A stretch of 64,000 nucleotides of DNA from Sinorhizobium glycinis. GTDB lineage: Bacteria > Pseudomonadota > Alphaproteobacteria > Rhizobiales > Rhizobiaceae. Location of the stretch: NCBI RefSeq assembly GCF_001651865.1, contig NZ_LPUX01000055.1, forward strand, positions 62,001 through 126,000, in the 5' to 3' direction. The position numbers and the translations under genes were made by a program. Positions within the stretch are counted from its first letter, which is position 1; each line of letters opens with the position of its first letter. Below are positions 35,807-44,007 of the stretch, piece after piece. The notes under the pieces were generated by a model, which saw only the letters and a list, made by a program, of their open reading frames with translations, did no database searches and was not told the origin of the DNA.

Positions 35807-37354
35807 ATGAGGTTCGAGCAATTCCTTATCAGGAACGCCGCGGCCCTCGGGGCAAAGACGGCGCTCGTCACCGATCGGAAGCGGTTGAGCTACAAGGCGC
35901 TGGACGATCTTTCGTCCCGGCTCGCCGCCGCGCTCGCCGCAAGCGGCGTGAATGCCAACGACCGAGTTCTGGTCTTCATGGACAATTGCTGGGAAGCGGC
36001 GGTGGCGATCTTCGCGATCCTCAAGGCCGGCGCGACTTTCAGCCCGATCAACGCCTCCACGAAGGCAGAAAAGCTCGCCTATATCATTACCGATTGCGAG
36101 GCGGCGGCGATCCTGACGCAGGCAAAGCTGATGCCGGTCGTCGCGGAGGCGCGCGCGCTTTCTTCCGCGAGGCCGCTTTTCGTTGCCTCGACCGCGGCTC
36201 CTGGCGGCCGCACGCCGGAAGGCGCGGCATCCTTCGAGGAGTGCCTGAAGGCCGAGCCGTTGCGCGTCCTTCATGGCGGCATCGACGTCGACCTTGCCAT
36301 GCTGATCTACACCTCCGGATCGACGGGCCGTCCCAAGGGCGTGATGATGACGCATCGCAATATCGATGCCGCGTCGGAGTCGATCACCACATATCTGCGT
36401 AACACGCCGGACGACATCATCCTCAACGTCCTGCCGCTCGCCTTCGACTACGGCCTTTACCAGCTGCTGATGGCGATCCGGCTCGGCGCCACTCTCGTCC
36501 TCGAAAAATCCTTCGCCTTCCCGCAGGCGATCTTCGAGCGCATCCGAGCCGAAGGCGTCACAGGGTTCCCGCTGGTCCCGACGATGGCCGCGATGATCCT
36601 GCAGATGCGCGACCTCGAGCCCGGCTTCCTGCCGAGCCTCCGCTATATCTCCAATACCGCCGCGGCCCTGCCGCCGGCGCATATCGCCCGCTTGCGCGAG
36701 CTCTTCCCGGCCGCCCGGCTCTATTCCATGTACGGCCTGACGGAGTGCAAGCGATGCACCTACCTGCCGCCGGACGAGCTCGATCGCCGGCCCGGTTCGG
36801 TCGGCATCGCCATTCCCAACACGGAAGCCTTCGTCGTCGACGACGAAGGCAAGCGCGTGCCGCCCGGCGTCCCCGGCGAACTGGTCATCCGCGGCCCGCA
36901 TGTCATGCAAGGCTACTGGCGCAACGAGGCGGCCACCGAGCGCATGCTGCGCCCCGGCCCGAACCCTTGGGAAAAGGTGCTCTACACCGGCGACCTCTTC
37001 CGCACCGACGATGGGGGCTTCCTTTATTTCGTCGGGCGCAAGGACGACATCATCAAGACGCGCGGCGAGAAGGTGGCGCCAAAGGAGGTCGAGACCGTCC
37101 TGCACGCGCATCCGGGGATCGCCGAGGCCGTCGTCATCGGCGTTCCCGACCCGGTGCTTGGGGCCGCGATCGGCGCCCTTGTCGTCCGTTCCGACCCGGC
37201 CCTCAGCGTAAAGGACATCATCCGCCACTGTGCCCGTCATCTCGAGGATTTCATGGTGCCGAAGATCGTCGAATTCCGCGCCGAGCTGCCGAAGACGGAC
37301 ACGGGCAAGGTGAGCCGCAGGCTGGCAGCCGAAACATTGGAGGCCGCGGAATGA
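35807..37354 (+). CDS. AMP-forming acyl/aminoacyl ligase (ANL superfamily)
   Basis: A 515-residue adenylate-forming enzyme. P-loop YTSGSTGRPKG is at 168-178; MYGLTECKRCTYLPPDELDR carries the A5 motif; YTGDLFRTDDGGFLYFVGRKDDIIKTRGEKVAPKEVE holds motifs A7-A8; the catalytic Lys is in PKTDTGKVSRR near the C-terminus. It activates a carboxylate and probably loads it on the adjacent carrier protein. The A5-flanking Cys-rich string is unlike typical fatty-acyl ligases, so a small amino or hydroxy acid is possible. Its stop overlaps the next start (ATGA). Confidence 0.92.
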   Translation: MRFEQFLIRNAAALGAKTALVTDRKRLSYKALDDLSSRLAAALAASGVNANDRVLVFMDNCWEAAVAIFAILKAGATFSPINASTKAEKLAYIITDCEAAAILTQAKLMPVVAEARALSSARPLFVASTAAPGGRTPEGAASFEECLKAEPLRVLHGGIDVDLAMLIYTSGSTGRPKGVMMTHRNIDAASESITTYLRNTPDDIILNVLPLAFDYGLYQLLMAIRLGATLVLEKSFAFPQAIFERIRAEGVTGFPLVPTMAAMILQMRDLEPGFLPSLRYISNTAAALPPAHIARLRELFPAARLYSMYGLTECKRCTYLPPDELDRRPGSVGIAIPNTEAFVVDDEGKRVPPGVPGELVIRGPHVMQGYWRNEAATERMLRPGPNPWEKVLYTGDLFRTDDGGFLYFVGRKDDIIKTRGEKVAPKEVETVLHAHPGIAEAVVIGVPDPVLGAAIGALVVRSDPALSVKDIIRHCARHLEDFMVPKIVEFRAELPKTDTGKVSRRLAAETLEAAE

Positions 37355-38358
37355 ACATCCGCCCCGATAAGGAAACGTTCGTTTTCTCCGCCGATAGCAT
37401 GAAGATCGACGAAGCGGCGGAGACAGAGCGCATCGTTTCGGGCCTGCGCGCCCAATTGCGCGGCATGCGCAAGCGTGGACTCGTGCTCGGCCTTTCGGGA
37501 GGCATCGATTCGAGCGTCTCGGTGGCGCTCGCCGTTCGCGCCGTCGGCGCCAGGAACGTCTTCTGCCTGTTCATGCCGGAGAACGATTCCGACCCGGAAA
37601 GCCTCAGCCTCGGCCGGCTGGTGGCCGAGACCTTCGGCGTCGATGCGATCGTCGAGGACATCGGCCCGACGCTTGCGGCCATGGGCTGCTACGAGCGGCG
37701 CGACGCCTTTATCCGTGAGCTCGTGCCGGACTACGGGCCGGGCTGGGCGTCGAAGATCGTTATCGCCAATGCGCTCGAGGGTGACGGCTACAACATCTCC
37801 TCGTTGGTGGTGCAGGACCCCGAGGGCAAACAGACGAAGCTGCGCATGCCGCCTTCCGTCTATCTAGGCATCGTTGCCGCGACCAACATGAAGCAGCGCA
37901 CCCGCAAGCAGCTCGAATATTATCACGCCGACCGGCTGAACTTCGCCGTCCTCGGCACGCCGAACCGGCTCGAATACGACCAGGGCTTCTTCGTCAAGAA
38001 CGGCGACGGCGCCGCCGACGTCAAGCCGATCGCCCATCTCTACAAGTCGCAGGTCTATGCGCTCGCCGCCTATCTCGGCGTTCCCGAGGAGATTCGCCGA
38101 CGGCCGCCGACCACCGATACCTATTCGCTCGAGCAGACGCAGGAGGAGTTCTATTTCTCTCTCCCCTACGACCGGATGGACCTTTGCCTTTACGGCCTCA
38201 ACAACGGTTTGAGCGCCCAAGAGGTCGGTCGCGCCGCTGACCTTTCGGCAGCGCAGGTCGAGCGCGTCTGGGCGGACATCGCCGCCAAACGCAAGGCGAC
38301 TCGCTATCTGCACCTCGGGCCACAGCTCGTCCAGCCGGTTGCGGAAATCGGCGACTGA
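37351..38358 (+). CDS. nadE: NAD synthetase-like ATP pyrophosphatase
   Basis: A 335-residue NadE-family protein with P-loop SGGIDSS (49-55). It lacks the N-terminal glutaminase domain of large NadE enzymes but is longer than ammonia-dependent NadE (about 275); it has an insertion with GPGWASKIVIANALEGDGYN. Other motifs: GTPNRLEYDQGFFVKNGDGA (metal and substrate region) and PPTTDTYSLEQTQEEFYF. The family amidates an adenylated carboxylate with ammonia. ATGA overlap with the AMP ligase and its place in this operon suggest a dedicated role, not general NAD synthesis; that is inference. Confidence 0.85.
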   Translation: MNIRPDKETFVFSADSMKIDEAAETERIVSGLRAQLRGMRKRGLVLGLSGGIDSSVSVALAVRAVGARNVFCLFMPENDSDPESLSLGRLVAETFGVDAIVEDIGPTLAAMGCYERRDAFIRELVPDYGPGWASKIVIANALEGDGYNISSLVVQDPEGKQTKLRMPPSVYLGIVAATNMKQRTRKQLEYYHADRLNFAVLGTPNRLEYDQGFFVKNGDGAADVKPIAHLYKSQVYALAAYLGVPEEIRRRPPTTDTYSLEQTQEEFYFSLPYDRMDLCLYGLNNGLSAQEVGRAADLSAAQVERVWADIAAKRKATRYLHLGPQLVQPVAEIGD

Positions 38359-38399
38359 AAAAGGGCGGCTTTCGCGGTCACGCGTGATGCCGAAGTGAC

Positions 38400-38567
38400 A
38401 CCCCCTCTGGCCTGCCGGCCATCTCCCCCACAAGGGGGGAGAATATGTGTGGCTGCCGACTCGCCACAGCCGGAGGTTTCAGCAGGTGGAACGCTTCGAG
38501 GGAGCGAGGTCGGGCCGCGAGTCGTCTCCCCCCTTGTGGGGGAGATGGCCGGCAGGCCAGAGGGGGT
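38400..38567. repeat. RIME1-like palindromic intergenic element
   Basis: A 43-base arm (38400-38442, starting ACCCCCTCTGGCCTGCCGGC) is repeated as a perfect inverted copy at 38525-38567, with an 82-base spacer. Each arm holds its own small palindromes (GGCCTGCCGGCC, and CTCCCCC-ACAA-GGGGGGAG). The spacer ends are also complementary (CGACTCG at 38458-38464 and CGAGTCG at 38518-38524). The size, position between genes and composition match the Rhizobium-specific RIME1 family. It sits downstream of the nadE-like gene and upstream of minC. Confidence 0.75.
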
Positions 38568-38724
38568 GACTTCCCCGCAACTACCGCTTGCTACACTGTC
38601 GCCCAAGGCCCCTCGACGTTCATCATGCCGTAAGTTGGGGCGAACTTTGTCGCTGATCGACTGTCGGCCCCGCAAATTCCAAGCCGCCAGAGCCGTCTCT
38701 CCAGCCCCGGGCAGGGTAGCGAAA

Positions 38725-38740
38725 TTAACTATTTGTTAAC
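38725..38740 (+). promoter_or_regulatory. CtrA binding site upstream of minC
   Basis: TTAACTATTTGTTAAC matches the full CtrA consensus TTAA-N7-TTAAC exactly, 41 bases before the minC start; another half-site TTAAC occurs at 38772-38776. In S. meliloti, CtrA has been reported to repress the Min system, so this site is the likely operator. I see no clear separate sigma-70 elements. Confidence 0.75.
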
Positions 38741-38780
38741 CGTGACTCGCCTACATCTAGGCAACGAAAAATTAACGTAG

Positions 38781-39530
38781 ATGACCAAAGTGCTAACAGA
38801 CACCCGCTCGATCCGCATCAAGGGCCGCTCGTTCCTGGCACTGGTGCTTTCACCGGAGCCGCCGCTCGACGCCTGGCTCACCCGCCTCGACGATTTGGCC
38901 TCGCGGTCCGCGGGGTTTTTCCTGGGGAGGCCGGTCGTTCTCGACGTCGCGGACCTCGAAATCGACCGGGCCGGGCTCAAGAAGCTGATCGACGAGCTTG
39001 GCCAGCGCAATGTCCGGATCATGGGCATAGAAGGCGGGCGCCCGTCGCTTTTCGAACCGGGAATGCCCCCGGCCATGAAAGGCGGACGCCCGGCCCCGGA
39101 CATCGAGATTCCGGCCGAGACGACCGCCGAACCGGTTGGCGCGGCGCCGGCGAAGGCCGCGGTGCCGATCGTGCAGGTGGAGCCGCAAGCGACGCGGGCT
39201 ATTTCATCGATCGTCATCCGCGAGCCGGTGCGCTCCGGCCAATCGGTGATCTTTCCCGAGGGTGACGTCACCGTGGTCGGATCGGTCGCCTCGGGTGCGG
39301 AAATCATCGCCGGCGGATCAGTGCATATCTACGGTACGCTCAGGGGGCGGGCATTGGCCGGTTCGGTGGGCAACGCTTCGGCGCGCATCTTCTGCCGCCG
39401 GCTCGAAGCGGAGCTGCTGGCGATCGATGGCGTCTACAAGACGGCGGAAGATATGGCCCCCAACCTTCGCGGGCAGGCGGTGCAGCTCTGGCTCGAAGGC
39501 GATTCGATCATGGCAGAGAGACTTAACTGA
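38781..39530 (+). CDS. minC: Septum site-determining protein MinC
   Basis: A 249-residue MinC: N-terminal FtsZ-inhibitory domain (about 1-110), a Pro/Ala-rich linker (about 115-145), and the beta-helical C-terminal domain with RSGQSVIFPEGDVTVVGSVA, SGAEIIAGGSVHIYGTLRGR and GNASARIFCRRLEAELLAI. It blocks FtsZ assembly away from mid-cell, recruited to the membrane by MinD. It is the first gene of minCDE, downstream of a CtrA site. Confidence 0.95.
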   Translation: MTKVLTDTRSIRIKGRSFLALVLSPEPPLDAWLTRLDDLASRSAGFFLGRPVVLDVADLEIDRAGLKKLIDELGQRNVRIMGIEGGRPSLFEPGMPPAMKGGRPAPDIEIPAETTAEPVGAAPAKAAVPIVQVEPQATRAISSIVIREPVRSGQSVIFPEGDVTVVGSVASGAEIIAGGSVHIYGTLRGRALAGSVGNASARIFCRRLEAELLAIDGVYKTAEDMAPNLRGQAVQLWLEGDSIMAERLN

Positions 39531-39563
39531 GCCGGCGGCCGGCCAGCATACAGGAGCGGGAAG

Positions 39564-40379
39564 ATGGCGAAAGTAATCGTTGTTACATCAGGTAAGGGTG
39601 GCGTCGGCAAGACGACATCGACCGCCGCGCTTGGCGCGGCTCTGGCGCAGAGGAACGAAAAGACGGTCGTCGTCGATTTCGACGTCGGGCTGCGCAATCT
39701 CGATCTCGTCATGGGCGCCGAGCGGCGGGTCGTCTACGACCTCGTCAATGTCATCCAGGGCGATGCCAAGCTGCCGCAGGCGCTGATCCGCGACAAGCGG
39801 CTCGACACGCTCTTCCTGCTGCCGGCCTCGCAGACCCGCGACAAGGACAGCCTGACGCCGGAAGGTGTCGAGAAGGTGATGGCCGAGCTCAAGAAGCATT
39901 TCGACTGGATCATCTGCGACAGCCCGGCCGGCATCGAGCGCGGCGCCACGCTTGCCATGCGGCACGCAGACATCGCCGTCATCGTCACCAATCCGGAAGT
40001 TTCGTCGGTGCGCGACTCCGATCGCATCATCGGCCTCCTCGACGCCAAGACCGAACGCGCCGAGCGCGGCGAGCGGGTGGAAAAGCACCTGCTGCTGACC
40101 CGCTACGACCAGGCCCGCGCCGAGCGCGGCGACATGCTGAAGGTCGACGACGTCCTCGAGATCCTGTCGATCCCGCTGGTCGGTATCGTGCCGGAGAGCA
40201 CCGATGTCCTCAAGGCTTCCAACCTCGGCGCGCCGGTTACGCTCGCCGACAGCAAGAGCGCTCCGGCGCTTGCCTATCTCGACGCCGCCCGCCGGATTGC
40301 CGGCGAAACGGTGCCGATGACCATTCCTGGCGAGAAGCGCGGGTTTCTCGGAAAATTGTTCGGACGGAGGGCAGCATGA
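39564..40379 (+). CDS. minD: Septum site-determining ATPase MinD
   Basis: A 271-residue ParA/MinD-type ATPase. The deviant Walker [10 protein letters not shown] spans 10-18, with the signature Lys11; [14 protein letters not shown] and [11 protein letters not shown] are family motifs. The C-terminus ([14 protein letters not shown]) is the amphipathic membrane-targeting helix. It carries MinC to the membrane and oscillates under MinE. GGAGCGGGAAG precedes the start; its last 4 bases overlap minE. Confidence 0.97.
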   Translation: MAKVIVVTSGKGGVGKTTSTAALGAALAQRNEKTVVVDFDVGLRNLDLVMGAERRVVYDLVNVIQGDAKLPQALIRDKRLDTLFLLPASQTRDKDSLTPEGVEKVMAELKKHFDWIICDSPAGIERGATLAMRHADIAVIVTNPEVSSVRDSDRIIGLLDAKTERAERGERVEKHLLLTRYDQARAERGDMLKVDDVLEILSIPLVGIVPESTDVLKASNLGAPVTLADSKSAPALAYLDAARRIAGETVPMTIPGEKRGFLGKLFGRRAA

Positions 40380-40636
40380 GCATATTCCGTTTCTTCAGCA
40401 AGCAGACGTCGGCGCCGACGGCGCGCGAACGTCTGCAGGTCCTGCTTGCTCACGAACGCGCCTCGGTCGGCCACTCGGATCTCGTGGCCAAGCTTCGCGA
40501 GGAAATCCTCGCGGTCATCGCCAAGCATGTGCAGGTGGATGGCGACAAGGTCACCGTCAAGATGGACCGCGGCGAGAACGTCTCGACGCTGGAAGTCGAT
40601 ATCGAAATCCCGCTGAACGCGGTGCGCGCGGCCTAG
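40376..40636 (+). CDS. minE: Cell division topological factor MinE
   Basis: An 86-residue MinE. The N-terminal amphipathic helix [10 protein letters not shown] binds membrane; [18 protein letters not shown] is the MinD-activating segment; the remainder forms the topological specificity domain. ATG 40376 overlaps the minD stop (ATGA). It stimulates MinD ATPase and drives the oscillation that places the septum at mid-cell. Confidence 0.97.
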   Translation: MSIFRFFSKQTSAPTARERLQVLLAHERASVGHSDLVAKLREEILAVIAKHVQVDGDKVTVKMDRGENVSTLEVDIEIPLNAVRAA

Positions 40637-40655
40637 AGGGCCGCAGGTTATCCGG

Positions 40656-41774
40656 CTAATTGTCGAAGGAGCCGCCGATCAGGCGGCTCCAATGTTCTCC
40701 GGCGAGGCCATTCACGAAGCCTTGAGCGTTGCGGAAGGCGTCGACGATCTCCTCGTCGCGGGAATGCACGACGGTCGAGGCCGCGTGGACGAAGCCGATG
40801 CGCCGGCCCATCATCGCTTCGAGCAGTGCCGGCTGGGTGCGGCCGCGCAGCGCCGCCGCGCCCCGAGCCGCCGCATGATCGATCAGGCAATCGAGAACGG
40901 AACCCGCCTGCCCCGGTAGGGCGAGCAGCTGCAGAACCCGCGCGGTTCCACCCGGTTTGAAGTGGTAGAAGAACGCCCCGACCGGTGCCCCGGTGCGCGT
41001 CTTGACGGCGGCGATGAGCGGCTCGCCGAATTCCGGCTTTTCAATTGCGTGCCTTAGAATGTGCTCGAGCTGACCGTCCGCCCAGGCGGGCTGCATGGCA
41101 AATTGCCTGGTCAACGGCATGAAGAGCTCGGCGAGGGATCCAACATCGATGTCGATGACCTGGAGCGTTCCGGGCCGGCTGCCCTCTTTGGGTACGCCCG
41201 ACCAGCGCAGATCGCCGCGACCCATTCTTCCACGGAAGCGCTCGTCGAAAGCCCCTGCCAGCGGGCGAAGCGCGCGAACCGGGCCGATCCGGCGCGCCAC
41301 AAGGTCGAGCGCGAAGCTGGCGGGGCGAAGGACGCGTACCCAGTCCAGGCTGTATTGCGGCAGAATGATGCCGCGCAGCCGTGTCCACATCTGCGTCGAG
41401 ACTTCGCTCGCCGTCTCGCTGAAGGAGAGATCCTGCGGACCGGCGAGGAAGGCCTTCAGGAGCCGGGCGCCGGCCATGGGGTCGTTCTCGCGGTCTTCGA
41501 CCATCAGCGAGCCGCAGATGGCGGCGCGCAGCCGCCGGCCTTTGTAGCTCATCGGCAGCGCGTTGACGCCGACGAAGCCGGAAATTCGGCCGCTGTCACC
41601 GACATGGACCAGCGGCGCGACCTCGGGGTCATAGCCGGGCGCTTCCAGGTACAGGTGGCGGAGATAGTCGACGAGCGCCGGCGGCGGTGGCTCGTCGCTG
41701 TTGCGGAAGATCTTCTGAAACAAGCCGGAAACGGCCGGGATATCGGCAATCGTGAGCGGACGGATGTCGCTCAT
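40656..41774 (-). CDS. GNAT-type acyltransferase, divergent
   Basis: A 372-residue protein. The N-terminal 100 residues (SDIRPLTIADIPAVSGLFQK onward, with GFVGVNALPMSYKGRRLRAA) look like the first half of a GNAT fold; the C-terminal part contributes a second GNAT-like half. It resembles the protein encoded at 43997-45145: both begin with an ADIPAVSGLF/GDIPVIARLF segment and end GLA-x-E-x-WSRL. This suggests an ancient duplication. Its start overlaps the stop of the PrmC-like gene (ATGA), so they form a two-gene operon. Substrate unknown; acylation of a surface glycan is a guess from location. Confidence 0.65.
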   Translation of the reverse strand: MSDIRPLTIADIPAVSGLFQKIFRNSDEPPPPALVDYLRHLYLEAPGYDPEVAPLVHVGDSGRISGFVGVNALPMSYKGRRLRAAICGSLMVEDRENDPMAGARLLKAFLAGPQDLSFSETASEVSTQMWTRLRGIILPQYSLDWVRVLRPASFALDLVARRIGPVRALRPLAGAFDERFRGRMGRGDLRWSGVPKEGSRPGTLQVIDIDVGSLAELFMPLTRQFAMQPAWADGQLEHILRHAIEKPEFGEPLIAAVKTRTGAPVGAFFYHFKPGGTARVLQLLALPGQAGSVLDCLIDHAAARGAAALRGRTQPALLEAMMGRRIGFVHAASTVVHSRDEEIVDAFRNAQGFVNGLAGEHWSRLIGGSFDN

Positions 41775-42484
41775 ATTACACGTCCCTCGTCCAGCTTGCG
41801 CACGATGGCGACTCGCGGTTTGCCCTGCGCATCGTGGGCGAAGCTCACCGGCTCATAGGCCTTGGTTCGGACGATGAGGGCTGCGGCCTGCCGATCCTGC
41901 CCTTCGCCGAACTCGAACAGAAGCCAACCTCCCGGTTTCAGAAAGGCGCCGGCATCGCGGATCAGCCGCTGGTGGATGGAGATGCCGTAGGGACCGCCGT
42001 CGAAAGCTTCGCGCGGCTCGTTCTCGAGGAGATGCGCGCTGTCGCCTGCGAGACGCGACGTCGATATATAGGGCGGATTGCAGACGATCATGTCGACCCG
42101 GTCTTCAAGGCCGTCTCCGTCGAGGGCCGTGAACAAGTCGCCCTGCCGGATCAGGACGCGCTCCTGCAGCGACAGGCGCTCGGCATTGCGGCGGGCGAGC
42201 GCAACGGTGCTGTCGGTGAGGTCCGCGCCCCAGACCCGCGCAAGCGGCACGGCGGCGGCGATCCCGAGGGCGAGATTGCCCGAGCCGCAGCACATGTCGA
42301 TGACCGTCCGCGGCCCCGTCTGGTCGCGAAGTCGCTGAACGGCGTTCCGGCCGAGCAGCTCCGTCTCCTCGCGCGGCACGAGGACGTCGGGCGCGAGTTC
42401 GAGTTCGATGTCCATGAAGCGAACGAGGCGAGGCGAATGGCCGTCCGCCAGGCTGACGTCAGGAAGATTGTCGCCCTGCAGCAC
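41771..42484 (-). CDS. PrmC/HemK-like N5-glutamine methyltransferase family
   Basis: A 237-residue class I methyltransferase starting at GTG 42484, with AAGGAG 7 bases upstream. VLVPREETELLGRNAV, IDMCCGSGNLALGIAA (SAM motif I), and VCNPPYIS (catalytic NPPY) are diagnostic of the PrmC/HemK family, which methylates a glutamine side chain in a protein or related amide nitrogen. It lacks the usual N-terminal helical domain of PrmC (about 280 residues in the true release-factor enzyme), so a different target is likely. Paired by ATGA overlap with the GNAT gene. Confidence 0.8.
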   Translation of the reverse strand: MLQGDNLPDVSLADGHSPRLVRFMDIELELAPDVLVPREETELLGRNAVQRLRDQTGPRTVIDMCCGSGNLALGIAAAVPLARVWGADLTDSTVALARRNAERLSLQERVLIRQGDLFTALDGDGLEDRVDMIVCNPPYISTSRLAGDSAHLLENEPREAFDGGPYGISIHQRLIRDAGAFLKPGGWLLFEFGEGQDRQAAALIVRTKAYEPVSFAHDAQGKPRVAIVRKLDEGRVI

Positions 42485-42687
42485 GAATGCTCCTTCGGTT
42501 GTCGGATGTTTTCGGGGCCCGCAGACACTAGCTCACTCGGGTAAACGGAAGCTGAAATACAATTGATGGACGTATGTTAACCGCCCAATCATCTCTTCCC
42601 GCTAATGTGCGCCAGGATTGAAAAGGGTGCGGCAAGATCGGCCTGACGGATCCGACCAGCTGTGGCGTAAACGACAAGGCAGATCTG

Positions 42688-44007
42688 ATGTCTTCGGAAG
42701 GCATAACGGAGTCGCGCGGCTACAAGCCTTTCCTGCCGATGATCCTGTCCTATGTGGCATCCGGCGGCAGCCTCGTCCTTGGCTCCGCGGCGCAGCTTCT
42801 CACCTTCGCGATCCTCGCCCGCTTTCTCGGCGTCGACGAGTTCAGCGTCTTCGTGGCGATCACCGCCGTCGCCAGCATCGCCGTCCATCTCTGCGGATTG
42901 GGCGCCATGGAATGCCTGGTACGGCGCGTTGCGAGGGAACGCGCGATCTATCCCGAGATGCTCGGCCACAACATCCTGCTCACGGTCGCAAGCGGGCTTG
43001 TCCTCGTGCTTGCCGGTGCCTTCACGCTGCCGTTCTTCTTTGCGCTTTCGCCGGATGCGATCACCAATTTTGCAGTGATCGCGCTGATGCTCGTCACCAA
43101 CATCGTCCTGGTCCGCGTTATCGTCCTCGCCGAACAGATCTTCATCGCCCATTCCGATTTCGCCTCGGCGAACAAGGTGGTCGTCGGCTTCGCCGTGGCG
43201 CGTACCATTGCGGCAGCGCTCGCATGCCTCGCCTTCGGCGCCTCGACAGTGGCGTCCTGGGCCATCTGGCAATTCGTCTGCCACGTTCTGGTGGCTCTGG
43301 CCTGCGCCTGGGCGCTCCGGGGCCTCGGCCGGCCGCGCTATCGTATCGTGCGGGAGGAATTGCCCCAGGGCCTCTATTTCAGCATTCCGTTCATCCTGCG
43401 CGCTTTGAGGCAGAACGCCGATCTCCTCGTCCTGAGCCTCGTCACCACGGCGGAGATCGTCTCGAGCTACAGCGTGGCGCGGCGGATGCTGGAGAGCAGC
43501 TTCCTGTCCGTCGAGGCGCTAAACCGCATCATCTATCCGGGTTCGGCGCGCATTACCGCGGCCGGCCTGCACCATGCCTTGGTCCGGGTGCTTCGGGTGC
43601 TCGCCGCCGCGACGGCAATCAGCCTGGCTGCGGCGCTGACTGTCTTCCTGCTGGCGCCGGCTCTGCCCTATCTGTTCGGGCACGAATATGTCTCGCTCGT
43701 TGGCTTCGTGCGAAGCCTCTCCTGGGTTGTCGTGCCGCTGGCCATCTGGTCGGTGGCCGTCGAAGCCTTGGGGGCCTCGGGCTACCACGCCGCGCGTGCG
43801 GCGGTCATGGGGCTCGGAAGCATTGCCGGGGCCGCCCTTGCCGCCTGGGCGAGTTGGTACGCGCCGCCGGCCGGCACCTTCGTCTCCTTCTATGTCATCG
43901 AGATCGCCATGGTGGTCGCCACCTGGACTGTCTTCCTGCGCTTCGTGCGGCGCGACCGGGAGCAGGCGGCACTCGAATATCAAGCAGGCATAGTGCATGG
44001 GAATTGA
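42688..44007 (+). CDS. Polysaccharide flippase (Wzx-like)
   Basis: A 439-residue protein with about 12 predicted helices, for example VLGSAAQLLTFAILARFLGV, FAVIALMLVTNIVLVRVIVL and AISLAAALTVFLLAPALPYL. The layout fits the MATE/PST oligosaccharide flippase group that moves lipid-linked repeat units across the inner membrane. It heads the polysaccharide cluster, with the 203-base divergent gap 42485-42687 as probable promoter, and overlaps the following GNAT gene by 11 bases. Confidence 0.85.
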   Translation: MSSEGITESRGYKPFLPMILSYVASGGSLVLGSAAQLLTFAILARFLGVDEFSVFVAITAVASIAVHLCGLGAMECLVRRVARERAIYPEMLGHNILLTVASGLVLVLAGAFTLPFFFALSPDAITNFAVIALMLVTNIVLVRVIVLAEQIFIAHSDFASANKVVVGFAVARTIAAALACLAFGASTVASWAIWQFVCHVLVALACAWALRGLGRPRYRIVREELPQGLYFSIPFILRALRQNADLLVLSLVTTAEIVSSYSVARRMLESSFLSVEALNRIIYPGSARITAAGLHHALVRVLRVLAAATAISLAAALTVFLLAPALPYLFGHEYVSLVGFVRSLSWVVVPLAIWSVAVEALGASGYHAARAAVMGLGSIAGAALAAWASWYAPPAGTFVSFYVIEIAMVVATWTVFLRFVRRDREQAALEYQAGIVHGN

